A stretch of 64,000 nt of DNA, taken from the NCBI GenBank assembly GCA_022925895.1, contig JAKSYS010000093.1, forward strand, positions 1 to 64,000, in the 5' to 3' direction. Under the pieces are notes generated by a model. The model was given only the letters and a program-made list of their open reading frames with translations, made no database searches and had not been told where the DNA came from. The stretch comes from Fragilaria crotonensis. Taxonomy: Eukaryota > Bacillariophyta > Fragilariophyceae > Fragilariales > Fragilariaceae. This document shows positions 13,931 through 24,679 of the stretch, in pieces. Made by a program: the position numbers and the translations under genes. Position 1 is the stretch's first letter. The number at the start of each line of letters is the position of its first letter.

Positions 13931-15659
13931 GGAAGATGATCCAACCATTAAGTTTTATCAAGGGTTCAAGCATCCCCGTACACCTGTTACAATTCGTCGT
14001 CACTCCCTCGACACAGCATCATGCATTTTGGGAGTTTATCAATCTCACCTGGGAGGATTCTTGGATCACATCAGAATGCTGAAACAGAAAGCAGATACAT
14101 ACTATGCTGCTGGTTATATTTGATCTCCGCAGTTAACTCCTGCAGACGTGAGAGTTTTTCATCGCTCCATCTACTCTCCAGCAATGCTGTTCTCACTACT
14201 GGCGGTAGCTACAGACAAGGAAGAATTTGACAACAGAGACTTGGATTTTCGATCAAACTTTGCACGGCTCTTTGGTATGGTCCAGTCTCCATGGGCGGTC
14301 TCAATCTCTTAGATCTACGTACGGAATGCGGCATTGCAATGATGATAAAGTATTTCTGTCACGAAGTCTATGACAATACTAAACAAGTCGGACAATTACT
14401 CCTTCTTCAACCCCAGGCATTTCAAATGGAATCAGGGCTACCTAAATCCCTTCTCGAGGAACCACAAAACAACAAACATTCCGTATCTTACCCCGACATG
14501 GGTATTGTCGATGCAACAATTTATGTCTAATCACAACATCAGCATAAGGTTGACCGACAATTTCCATATCACGATTCAAAACCCGAAGGACCAGTTCATA
14601 TTGGATCTTGAACGTCTGAAAGGATATACACCTAGTCAGCAGAGGGATATGAACCTCGTTCAAATACACTTACAAGTGTTGACCTTAGCTGACTTAGTTG
14701 ATTCGACAGAGTCCACAAAAATAGCAACATGGGCCTGGGAAGGCCATCGACCACCAAACTTCTGCAACAACAAGTCATGGCCATGGCAATTGCACCTCTC
14801 CATCGCACAACAACGATTATGGAAGCGCTTCATCTCGTCTCATTATCTACGGTACGACAGATATTGGAGGAACCCCCAAGACCATCACTATTGGAATTGA
14901 AAGCGACCATGACAACAGCGAAGACTCCTCCGGTAGTGACGGAGATCGGAGACAGCTCAGTCAGGCAATTAAACTGTTACCAAGAAGATCACGCCGGCGT
15001 CTCCTCATGCACTACACCAGACCGATGATATTGTTTTCACAGCTGTGGGAAGAGTGTTAAAAGAAACAGACACTGACAATTGCCTCCGACAGAGGATTAA
15101 AGGATCAAAAGGGTACATTCGACTGGTTAATTAGTACAACGACTAATGTGGTTCCGGCCGAACGTGCCGGACCAGTGGATGCTCCCTTTGATACCGCAGA
15201 TTCCACTCGATGTGAAAATGGAGGATATTCCGCATCCCTGCTGCTCTTTCTATCGGTTCTTCACTCACTGTGGGGAAATCGCCAGCATCGTTGCAACTTC
15301 CGGTGGCTGGGTTACTGATAGCAAATGAGCGATTAAAATGTTTCTCAGCTGTCCGACAGAACCCATCAGAAAGGAAGACAACCGAGAAACGCGGATTGTA
15401 TGGGCATTTTTAAGTCCGAAACATCATCCATGAGAAGACGGTTCAATCCGATTTGGGTCAAAGGCCATTGAAAGGAACTCAAATCCAGGACTCCAAATAA
15501 GACATCCCTAGTAGTATGGCAGTCATTAGAACATACTGATCATACACCAGAGGCCAGGGTTTTGATCTCCATCAACGGAATTTGACTGGGTAAGTCAAGA
15601 GGAACAGTGCTTGCGATAGTATCATATTAAACGGATATCATCTCCGCCAGTATATTCAA

Positions 15660-15950
15660 TCAAGACAGAAGTGGTCGGATAACATCTGCTGGGACTGCAT
15701 AGATGTGGACGTCTTCAAAAGATTCTACCAAAAGCTGCCATCCAGGGAGGAGCAGTTCGCCCAAACGAAGTTTATTTTTGATCAATGGCACACCGGCATC
15801 AAGCGTCAACGGGTCGCTCAGGTAAAAGACCCAAATCTGGACAAATGTCCATGCTGCCAAACGCAAAGGGAAACAACTGCTCACGTTCTCCAATGTAAAA
15901 ATAATCCGGCTCGAGATCATGTATTAAAGGATTTTGCAGGAGAATGAGGA
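15660..15950 (+). pseudogene. LINE C-terminal Cys/His cluster remnant
   Basis: The frame at 15705-15947 contains KFIFDQWHTGIKRQRVAQ followed by CPCCQTQRETTAHVLQC, a CxxC...HxxxC arrangement like the C-terminal zinc-knuckle of many LINE ORF2 proteins. Coding sense continues weakly to about 16620 (TQQLRKSRNEVLHRSNEADL). Confidence 0.6.
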
Positions 15951-16620
15951 CTCCTCCCGAATACCATCATCCGGTCTTTACTACTCTGAAAGACGGCATT
16001 ACAGCGTGGCTCGAAGGTAATACCTACGACCCAGATATCAAGGAGTTTCCCATAAAAATGCAATCCCAAAGTACAAAGGCACTCAAGAAGGAACAACACC
16101 AAATTGGATAATGATCAATGCAATAAAGGATATCTGAGTGTGGCGTGGAGATTTTTACTTAACAAGATCAGTCCGTACGGTTCACGAAACGATCCACCAC
16201 CGGGTTCTGGGGCCAACATACTTATTACTGTACTAAAACACATATTTCGGCTTACACAACAACTACGGAAGAGCCGGAATGAAGTACTACATCGATCCAA
16301 CGAGGCAGACCTCATGGCCATTCGAGATTCAGAGCAGCAAGCAACAATCAGAGGAGATACATGAACATCCAGAACAATTACAAGCAGGAGATCGTCATTA
16401 TTGTGACCGATGACCTCTCGAATCTATACTCAAGAAAAGCACGGCTACACGACGCCGATGGCTGCGGTACACAACTATGTCAAGAGCACGACGTTGTTTA
16501 AAAGATGGGAAACGTCAACTACTGATGACAAATTTCTTCCGACCGCAAGAACCTGCTTCAGTCACACAAGAATCGGCAACTTTGTAAACTTTGGGCATTA
16601 GGTTTAGGAGTAGATAACCG

Positions 16621-17331
16621 TCGCCAACCTGTTATATGGTGTGGCCATGGTGGGGTACACACTTCGATCTTGAACAAAGATTGAGGGTGGTGACAAGAAC
16701 CCGGCCGATAATTTGTTTGGATTATATTAGAAATCCATCACCTCTGGTAACCAAGAATTCATCAACTGAGCCTGGACAGAAAGTCCTTCTCATCCTTCAA
16801 GACTGATACCATGCAGTAGGCATTAAAATGCTTCTTCATGTTTTTGGTGATGATGTTCATCTGTGCTACTGGCTGGCTGCATAATGGTGCTCCACTTTGA
16901 TGATAAGCATGCTGAGAAATCTTGCAAAGAGCGAAAGCTCTTTGAAGCATTTCATTTGATGAGCTTGGTTGGTTACACTGGAGGGAGAGAACTGGAATCA
17001 GCAGCACATGGAGGATTGTTGCACTGCTGATTGAGATCTCTTCATCAAGAATTATTTGGCCATCACTGCAAGCAAGCAGTAACATACAGGCAAATATTGT
17101 GCTGAAGATCATTCTGGGTGATTTCCAAGCTTTCATTTTCTAATTTGTCAAGCCCGGGTTCGAATGCACAGAGGAATTCTTGCAGACTCGACTAGAAAGC
17201 AACTGTGTTTATTAGAATAATGATGCTTCACTGAAGACTGATCACAATCCCTGTCAATGAGTGGCGGTACTTGAACTGCTCTCTTATATAGACTTGGACC
17301 AAGGCCATGTGGCGAGTATCGAGTACCAGTA
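16621..17331. other. CpG-poor block with unidentified minus-strand frame
   Basis: From about 16740 to 17140 CpG is rare, as at 7740-8650. The minus-strand frame 17136-16762 (124 codons) starts with a hydrophobic stretch (MIFSTIFACMLLLACSDGQI) and contains AYHQSGAPLCSQPVAQMN. It could be a short secreted-protein gene or a repeat remnant; no family recognised. From about 17280 on, GTAC-rich host-like sequence leads to the transposon end. Confidence 0.4.
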
Positions 17332-17359
17332 CTACCGTAAATCTCTCTGGTTAAGACCC
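17332..17359 (+). repeat. Left terminal inverted repeat of pogo-like element
   Basis: About 28 bases ending in TTAAGACCC, matching the reverse complement of the right end at 20341-20368. Confidence 0.85.
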
Positions 17360-17525
17360 AGGAATTGTGCGTGATTTTGTCCAAATTTTGGGGGGTGGGT
17401 CTTAAACTACGTAAACCGAGAGCAAGATTCCGTTCGAATGTGCGCCATAAAATAGTCTTTTTTACCTTCATATTTTGGCGCGCGATTGTGAAACGTGACT
17501 GTCACTTCTCATTGTTGTTTGTTTC

Positions 17526-19364
17526 ATGTCGTCGTTGGCCATCATGAATGGGTCAACTACACCTACTCCTCGGAACAGTAAAAGGAGGCGTTTCGCGAAC
17601 TTTGAGAGACTTGCAATTGTTCGGAATGTGAGAAGGCGTGTAGAGGCGGGCGAATCAATCAGGGCTGCATGTAGAGCACTCAACATTATCCCAAAACAGT
17701 ACAGAGAATGGTCTACGACTTCGAGGGCCATGGTGGAACACGGCAATGCAAAGGCAAAGAGTACAGCTAAGGGTCCTACTTCAGTGTTAGCGCCAATCGA
17801 AAATGATCTACTCAAGTTCATCTTCGAACTAAGGGAACAAGGATTTGCAGTTTCTATTTCTACTGTCGTCATTCAAGCGTCTCGATTGATGTCCGAGTTC
17901 CAGCGTAAATCGAGTCACGCAAGGTATCAAAGTGTAAGGCGGTGGATCAGAAAGCACAGTCTTGTGCACAGGATGGGAACACATGAAAGCCAGCGATCCC
18001 CATCCGAGACTGCAGGTTTGGCCCAAGACTACGTGCAAACAATCCGTCCGAAACTCGCGCAGAGCAATCGTCATGAAGATTTTATCCTTAACATGGACCA
18101 AACGCCTGTTCCATTTACATTTAATGCGAAGAGAACACTTGAGTCAGTGGGACTGCGCACAATTCACATTCGAAAGTCAACAAGCGACACAAAGAGAGTA
18201 ACATGTGCCATGACGGTGTCTGCAAGTGGTCGAGTACTTACCCCATTGCTTGTTTTTAAAGGAGCCCCAAATGGTCGAATCGAAAGAAATGAATTCGTCA
18301 CGTATCCAGATGACATAGAGTATGCATGCCAAAGCAATGCATGGATGGACGAAAGAGTGATGCACATATGGATCGACAGGATCTTGAAGCCGTACATTGA
18401 CCAAGCACCTCCAGGAATTGTTCCGCTGCTCTTGCTTGACTCTTACCGCTGTCACATGATGAGGTCAACAGTGAATGCAATCGAGGGGTTGGGCGTTGAG
18501 GTTGAACACATTCCTGGTGGTTGCACTTCTGTGCCAACCTGTCGATGTTGGCGTGAATAAACCATTCAAGTCCAGGATGCGCAAACTGTGGGAGGAATGG
18601 ATGATTAGCACGGGCTTACACCAAGGGAAAATTGACCCCCCGACCAGGAAGCACATCGCCGAATGGTGCTCTGTTTCGAGTCAAGACTTACCAGCACAGA
18701 TGGTGAGGAACTCATGGCGACATGGAATGTACAGTTACTATCCTGTTCCTCCTGTTCAGGAAGAAGAGCACACCACCGACGATGAAGTTAACGACTTCGT
18801 TGGTAATCAACAAAACGACAATCCTGAGGATGATGAGGGTGGTGATGAGTACGATGGAAGTGATGATGACGAGACGCTGAGAAATCATTCGAGCCTCTTC
18901 TTTCTTGCCAAGAAGACTACCATCCACACAACCAGCAGGGGGAGGAACAACAACATGCTGCCGACAAGGAAGTCTGCAGTGTTGGACACCAAAATGACAT
19001 TGTACAGCAGCAGGGTAGCAACGATGATCATGGGAGCGGTGATGATGACGAGAACGTTGGCAGCAACGATGACGATGAGACGATGAGAAATCATTCGGAG
19101 CCCCTCCTTTCTTACCATGATGTCAACCGACCACACGCCAACCAGCACAACCATCGGCACATTGACAAGACATACAATGGGACGCTGAACAGCATCGTCG
19201 TTGGTAATTCTTGCGGCAGCGCATTGGACGAATCTCTTCCGCCACTACCTGACACAATTCAACTTGTTCGTATTCTGCATGAAGTGCAACAGGCAAAAAG
19301 GAGTGAGCGACACGATCAACAAGATCACTCAGAGCCGCTCCTTTCAAACACGTACCAAAATTAA
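17526..19364 (+). CDS. Pogo/Tigger-type DDE transposase, two frame breaks
   Basis: Cuts and pastes the element. Residues about 20-62 form a helix-turn-helix (RFANFERLAIVRNVRRRVEA ... RALNIIPKQYREW). The DDE_1-type catalytic core has NMDQTPV (Asp191), LLLLDSYRCH (Asp305) and, after a one-base loss near 18530, CQPVDVGVNKPFK (third Asp, 36 residues on, so DD35D). The C-terminal part (KLWEEWMISTGLHQGKIDPP) leads to a long acidic tail in which a segment RNHSEPLLS-like recurs about three times (near 18883, 19084 and 19330). A second frame change near 18890 is needed to reach the stop at 19364. The catalytic residues are present, so apart from the two indels the copy looks recent. Confidence 0.8.
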
Positions 19365-19429
19365 AATTAAGTTGTAGTAGTAGTAGTCGTCCTCACTCTC
19401 CTTGTTTCTGTTGCTTTGAACCAGAACTG

Positions 19430-19930
19430 TCATTCCTGCTCGCTGTTCGTGCTGCGTTTTCGGTTGTCAACACTGGTAGTAGTGCCCTCCTTGTCACGAT
19501 TGTCAATGAGTACGGCCTCGCAGCAACCGCAATTCCGGGTGTTCTTTCGCCGCTTTGTGGGACTTTCAGACCCTTCGTAGACATCTACCACTTGTGCGAT
19601 ACGCCCATCATAAAGCTGCCACTGCTTTGTGAGGTGTCGAGGAAGAAACCCCACTCGACAGCGGTCAATACCGTCACTAATCCAATACACAGCAAGTGCG
19701 GATTCCTCGTTTCCCATCTCATTAAGAATCTGCACGTGCCGTATCCGCACAACCGAGTCTTCCTGCAACACGGCACCGCAAACATCGTGTTCTTCACAGG
19801 AGCGTCCACGATCACTCCTCCCAATACCAACGATCTCAACCGTGATACCACAAGGATGCAAAGGTGGACTCATGGCCTTCGCTGCTTCCTTTTCTGTGGA
19901 TAATGATGAGGACATGCTGGTGAGTGACAC
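19430..19930 (-). CDS. Opposite-strand passenger protein of the pogo-like transposon
   Basis: A clean 166-codon frame inside the transposon, convergent with the transposase and ending 65 bases from its stop. After a Ser-rich start comes a compact domain: ITVEIVGIGRSDRGRSCEEH, a Val-rich stretch, ALAVYWISDGIDRCRVGFLP and QLYDGRIAQVVDVYEG. A basic, Cys-containing tail follows (SPTKRRKNTRNCGCCEAV). I do not recognise the domain. Its place within the inverted ends argues that it belongs to the element rather than to the host. Possible roles are accessory DNA binding or regulation; this is a guess from position and charge. Confidence 0.6.
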   Translation of the reverse strand: MSLTSMSSSLSTEKEAAKAMSPPLHPCGITVEIVGIGRSDRGRSCEEHDVCGAVLQEDSVVRIRHVQILNEMGNEESALAVYWISDGIDRCRVGFLPRHLTKQWQLYDGRIAQVVDVYEGSESPTKRRKNTRNCGCCEAVLIDNRDKEGTTTSVDNRKRSTNSEQE

Positions 19931-20340
19931 AACGAAAACAAAAACAACAGGAGGAGGCAGAGGTTGTTGTTGCTCATCTCATTGCTTCTTGACAGCGTTT
20001 TGTGGCTCAGCAAATGGCCATTCGCATCAACAAATTTCTGTGGGGTCGTGTTTGATCTGTTGAAAATTTTGTGCGCAAGCATGCATGGTTTGTTTTGGGA
20101 CAAAAATTTCTGTTGGCAACCTATGGAATCCGTCAAAATTGTTTTGATTCACTGATATCTTTGCATAGAAATCACTCATAACATCGTCTGATTATATGAG
20201 TGTTGTATATCAAATTGAAGCCCTTTTCGTCCTCTTTTTGGTCATGTTATCCATTCTAATTAGAACGAAGTACTTCTGGATTGGCATGCACATGTCTAAA
20301 AAACGGCCCTTTTTGGCGGGGGTGGGTCTTAACCTGCGTG

Positions 20341-20368
20341 GGGTCTTAACCAGAGAGATTTACGGTAG
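20341..20368 (-). repeat. Right terminal inverted repeat of pogo-like element
   Basis: Inverted counterpart of 17332-17359; followed by TA and GTAC-rich host sequence. Confidence 0.85.
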
Positions 20369-20876
20369 TACAGAAGCTTCAAGAAGCGAACCACGCCGGC
20401 AAGCATGGGGAGACGCGAAACACCTGCAAGTTAGGAAAGGTACCTGGTACCAGGAACTCTATGTACTAGAGTAGAGTTCTGGAGTACAATTGTACTGTAC
20501 ATGTATCATACACAGAATATGATACATAGATGACATGCTACAGTACTATGCATATGACAGATAGGACTGCAATACTGGTTACTGGTTTCATTAGGACTAC
20601 CGTAGGGGATTACTTGTACCACATTACAGTACGACATGGACGTAGCGACGTAGCGTCCAGAAGAGGACGTTACAAGTAGCCTGGTACAGTAGGAGATGTA
20701 GGAGGTACAGTACAAGTACAGTAGTAGTTTGTCTACAGTTCCAACTAGTAGACAGTAGACAGTAGCCCAACACGATCATCGAAACATCGAAACTTCGGTA
20801 CAGTAGGCAACTTCATGCTACAGTTGCTCCTGTTCACACACTCATTACAGCTTTATTCAATACACTATATGATACC
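20369..20876. other. Gene-free GTAC-rich spacer
   Basis: About 20440-20760 is crowded with GTAC, GTACA and TACAGTA palindromes. No coding sense seen. Confidence 0.5.
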
Positions 20877-21813
20877 CTAAATCGTAGCAACGCTTTCCCA
20901 CGACGATGCGTTGCTTTGTGTATCGTCGATTGTTTCTCGTGTGCTCGTGCTTGAAGTCCTTGTGATGGCCCTTCGTCGACTTGAACTATCCTTGCGTTCC
21001 TTATTACCTCTGCGTCCATGGCGTTCTTTCCGTCGCTGCGTCACGGAATCTCTTTCAGACACATGTCTGCGTCGGTGAGACGAAATGGATTTCTTCGCTT
21101 TCGTCCTGTCATCAGGTAAATCATGCTGATAACCGTTCGAAGTTTTCGACGCTTCCCTCCTTTTCTTCATAGCAATACATTTTTTCAACACGCTCAGCAA
21201 TTGGCACCGCCGCGTCCAACGTCTCGGATAATTGTAAGCGCCACATAGCATCACCATCGTCAGGATAGCTGTCGGAAATGGAGCATTGACCTGATACCTT
21301 GGACTTCACGTCGTACTCCTCGTCATCCTCCGCTATGGTATGGAAACGGTCGCTCGGCATTCGAACGATCTTTGCACTTCCCCATGAGAAACCATGAGCC
21401 AAGAGTCTAGGGTGTGACTTCTGGGCACCATGGGAAGCAAGCTCGCCTCCTTCTTGAATCGTTGTGGCTGCATGGCAAGTCTCGCCCTCAATTTCATCAT
21501 GGTCCTCCTCATCACCCGATTCATAGTCGCCAAAATCTCCAAAGATTTCCTGTGAATCTTCGAAATCCTCGAGGATCAACTTGTCTATAAATGCAAAGTA
21601 TAAGGGATGCGATTCATCAGATGATTGCGTCATGGAAGCTTTCGACGAAAAGGGCCTTTCTCTCGCTTTCTCCATAAGATTTTTACGCGATAGTTTGGGT
21701 CCCTTTCCGGTCGATTCTATCGCTGCTGCACTAGCACCACATTTCTCTGTTTTCAATGTTGACATGATTGCTATGTTGGCTCTGCTGTTATGACGTGCTG
21801 TTGCAGCATGCAT
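20877..21813 (-). CDS. Unrecognised protein with GFSW..AK.VRM motif, copy 1 (one frame break)
   Basis: Starts at 21813 or at the in-frame Met 16 codons later. The first frame (230 codons) is acidic, with LILEDFEDSQEIFGDFGDYE, then the motif RLLAHGFSWGSAKIVRMPS (about residues 136-154). Near 21165 the sense moves to another frame, MKKRREASKTSNGYQHD, giving a Ser/Arg/Lys-rich basic tail to the stop at 20877. The paralogue at 23801-24679 has the same order in one frame (acidic part, GFSW motif, RRRRKPSKTRKSEY basic region), so a one-base loss here is likely. Function unknown. The basic Arg/Ser tail suggests nucleic-acid or phosphoregulated binding, but that is inference. Confidence 0.6.
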
Positions 21814-23800
21814 ATCTTGGTCAATTAGTCGTTACTAGAAAAAAATGAGAACAACTGAGTCCCTCCAGTATTCGTGAAGAGTGTGTATTATATTGAGTGC
21901 AATCTTCAACATTGCGAACACCCACGAAGTGCGAAGGGAATCGCAAGTCCGAGTGACACATCGGACGTATGTGCATACATAAATGTGTGTATTCGTGGAT
22001 TTCAAGGCCTGAACGGACCCGCACGAACCCCGAATGCGACAATGCGACCCATAAAGTTTTTACAGCCGCGCGAGGATCGTGTCACAGATCATTTCAATGC
22101 ACACATTGCATACGTGCTGTGTATGTCACAGAACATGTCGCATCCAAAAAGCTTTTTCCTCCTCATGACAAAAACATTCGCATCCCAGCGTAGGTTCACC
22201 TGGCACTTGCAATCGGCTACTAGAGCATTTAAGAAGTTGGTGTATGTGTCAATGAAACAACGATCAAATGCCACAAGAAACGTGAGATCAACGAAAGTCA
22301 TTTAAGTATGTATTCTCGTAGAAATGCGTCTCGATCGCGCATCTCAAACTCGAGACAAAAAAATTCAACTTCCAACCAGGTAACGTTTGTCGTATTGTAC
22401 ATTGAACTCCTAACTCGTTGTGAAGACACGACAACTCGTTGTGAAGACACGACAAATGACGGTCTAATGGTACCGGTGGTACAAATGTACAACCTCAGGA
22501 AATAGTCGACAGTAGCTCCTTGTCTGATTTTTCGGACCTTCCAATGGGCATACCGGCATCCTGCTTCCTGGTGCGACCATTTGCTGAGACGAACTTCGAA
22601 TTAGAAGATAGTGCGATTTCAAGAAATAGAGGACGATCTCGCATCATTCAGCATTAAGTTTATAATGCGTATACACTGGTAATGCATATCACGGGCTGTA
22701 CTGTAAATTGTGTCATGAATGCATACGGAGTATGCATTATGTATTTCTCTTGTACATATTGCCCCTCTCTAGCCAGAGCTATGCATAAGATCCTACTCTA
22801 AGCTCTAAGTACTAAGTGACTTACTCTACGATGACGTCAAGTTACCATCGACTGTACACCTGACCTACCGAATGGACAGAACAGTAATCTCAGCGTCTGA
22901 TCCGACTGTGAATGAAGTATTTCTCACAACCGGCACTCAACTCATCCTTGACTAGCTTCCATCGTCACACTTTGATTCATGTTGAGACAACCATCGGAGG
23001 CCAGTGGACTTCTGGCATCCGATGGATGTATGTGCCGGCATTTATGAAATACTTTCACACATACAGAACAGAGATCCAATCACCAGTCACATTGAATCTT
23101 GTTTCATTGGCCAGTGACAATCACGCTCGTCGTTTTTATTCACACTTCCATGGGCGTCGATAGCGCATCGACTGCATTGACACACAGTGGCATATCATAG
23201 CTACGGGAGTCCTACATGCTTCATGTTTTATCCTAATTTTACAGCAACCAACCTAAACTCTGAAAAAAATTCATCATTGCAGGTTTTGCCGGAGGTTTTC
23301 AATTGTTTCTTTGTGAAACAAATGTACAAAACGTATATCCTCGTACCGACAAAGATCCATCTCTTGTCCCCTTTCCAATTAACTGATAACAACGATTTGT
23401 AATCATCACCACAATCACTTAATGTCTTCTGTTTGAGTTGGCTTGGTCGTGGCAGCAGAGACAGGCCCTACCGAAGGAACCCAATGTCCCAAATTGAGGT
23501 GAGTTCTGATGGTTATGGATACGTTGATCAAGTGGGCGTCATCCGTCGCTCCGTGATCGTTTGGATGAACCTCCAATGCATGAACATGTACTGTTCAAGT
23601 TGTAGCTGGTAATTCCATGACGTAATTGCTTGTCATCTCAGCACCCGCTTGGACTCTGTCGTGTTGGGACGTATGCGGCATGCAAAATGAAACGCAGGGA
23701 GTACATTGAAGAAATACGCCTGTGGAGTAGAATCAGGGAAATGGTATCCTTCGATTGGCAATAAATGGCTAATCGATGTTTGCATGTAACCTGAGTCCTT
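21814..23800. other. Long intergenic region with a short tandem duplication
   Basis: No convincing gene. 22412-22453 is a perfect tandem duplication of a 21-base unit (AACTCGTTGTGAAGACACGAC). Several short open frames (21874-22305, 22912-23163) lack recognisable domains or homopolymer-free coding character; 22912-23163 is the most protein-like (HVETTIGGQWTSGIRWMYVP) but unidentified. The 5' part should hold the promoter of copy 1 of the GFSW-motif gene, and the 3' part the downstream region of copy 2. Confidence 0.4.
22412..22453 (+). repeat. 21-bp tandem duplication (two units)
   Basis: Two adjacent identical copies of AACTCGTTGTGAAGACACGAC. Confidence 0.85.
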
Positions 23801-24679
23801 TTACTTTTCATTTCTGTCCATCATTGATTGATGACCTGAAGACTGTTCTACTTTCCTCAATGATGTTGATTTCAACGACTCCTTCGATCTCCTCATCGTA
23901 TCAGTCGTGCCATCTTGCGCATTTCCTACCAAGTTGCGCTTGCTCAGATACTCACTTTTTCTAGTCTTGCTCGGCTTTCTTCGGCGACGTTCAAGTTTCA
24001 TTTGCAGATTAATGAACTTTTCAGCAAGTTCCTCTTGGGACAACCGGTCAAGGACTTCAGCAAGATCAGAATCATGATCGTTGCGGACAGCCGAGCTGTT
24101 ATTTGTGTAATCATCTGAAGTCAACGTCGATTGACTGTTGTATGTTCCGACAGAGTTCACAACCGAAAGGTCGTCGTCTTTGAACGACTCACCCCAGGCG
24201 CTGCAAGACGAGTGTTCCTCCTCTTGTGCTTCCAACATGAGCGATCTACTACTGAGCATGCGCACGACCTTTGCCTTATTCCAGGAGAAGCCGTTCGCTT
24301 GAAGTCTTATTCGCGGATCTGTCGAAGCATCAGCGCTGTCCTCCAGGTGCTTCTTGAATGGAGCACCAAAGTCCATGTTCGTTGACGAGGAACCACACGA
24401 GAAGTCACCAAAAGTTCCAAAGGAATTTTGAGAAAGATGAAAGATATCTTCCATCGATGAATGCCCGAAACCAATGTCGAATTCTTTTGATCCAAGGAAT
24501 GACGATGATGAATCGCCAATGGTTGTGAATGCAGTACTACGGATGGATAATTCTTCTGTGGGGGAACCCAATGTTTTGAGTGCCCCGACATCTTCGAACA
24601 GATGTTCCGTTCCTACACTGTTCCGACCCTCACCATCGGCCTTGTAATCCGATTTTGCCTTCAGACGGTTTTTCCACAT
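23801..24679 (-). CDS. Unrecognised protein with GFSW..AK.VRM motif, copy 2
   Basis: Intact 292-codon frame. N-terminal half is Ser/Gly/Asp-rich (SFGTFGDFSCGSSSTNMDFG). The motif RLQANGFSWNKAKVVRMLSS is at about residues 123-142 and matches copy 1 (RLLAHGFSW..AKIVRMPS) at nearly every position. A predicted helix follows (LAEVLDRLSQEELAEKFINL, QMKLERRRRKPSKTRKSEY) and a basic Ser-rich tail. The two genes are on the same strand, about 2 kb apart, and look like a diverged tandem duplication. The motif with flanking acidic and basic regions is the only conserved element I can point to; I know no named family for it. Confidence 0.7.
   Translation of the reverse strand: MWKNRLKAKSDYKADGEGRNSVGTEHLFEDVGALKTLGSPTEELSIRSTAFTTIGDSSSSFLGSKEFDIGFGHSSMEDIFHLSQNSFGTFGDFSCGSSSTNMDFGAPFKKHLEDSADASTDPRIRLQANGFSWNKAKVVRMLSSRSLMLEAQEEEHSSCSAWGESFKDDDLSVVNSVGTYNSQSTLTSDDYTNNSSAVRNDHDSDLAEVLDRLSQEELAEKFINLQMKLERRRRKPSKTRKSEYLSKRNLVGNAQDGTTDTMRRSKESLKSTSLRKVEQSSGHQSMMDRNEK

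Larger units (their letters stand above)
8680..16620 (+). mobile_element. Degenerate non-LTR (LINE) retrotransposon
   Basis: An almost full-length LINE in sense orientation, broken by many stops and frame changes. Order of parts: ORF1 (8680 to about 10835), APE-type endonuclease (about 11090-11930), reverse transcriptase (about 12880-13930) and a long C-terminal region with a Cys/His cluster (about 15700-15945). The RT resembles copies I know from diatom genomes. The exact 3' end, poly-A tail and target duplications were not found; the limits are set by the first and last recognisable coding sense. Lies between two CpG-poor blocks but is not itself CpG-poor, so it is probably younger than them. 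Confidence 0.8.
17332..20368 (+). mobile_element. Pogo-like DNA transposon with TA target and two ORFs
   Basis: About 3.04 kb bounded by inverted ends reading CTACCGTAAATCTCTCTGGT on the left (17332 on) and its reverse complement on the right (ending 20368), each flanked by TA (17330-17331 and 20369-20370), the expected duplication for Tc1/mariner/pogo elements. A TA three bases further in on each side is an equally possible boundary. A second motif, GGGTGGGTCTTAA, occurs just inside both ends in direct orientation (about 17392 and 20323). The element encodes a DDE transposase forwards and a second protein on the opposite strand, the two converging near 19.4 kb. Confidence 0.85.
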
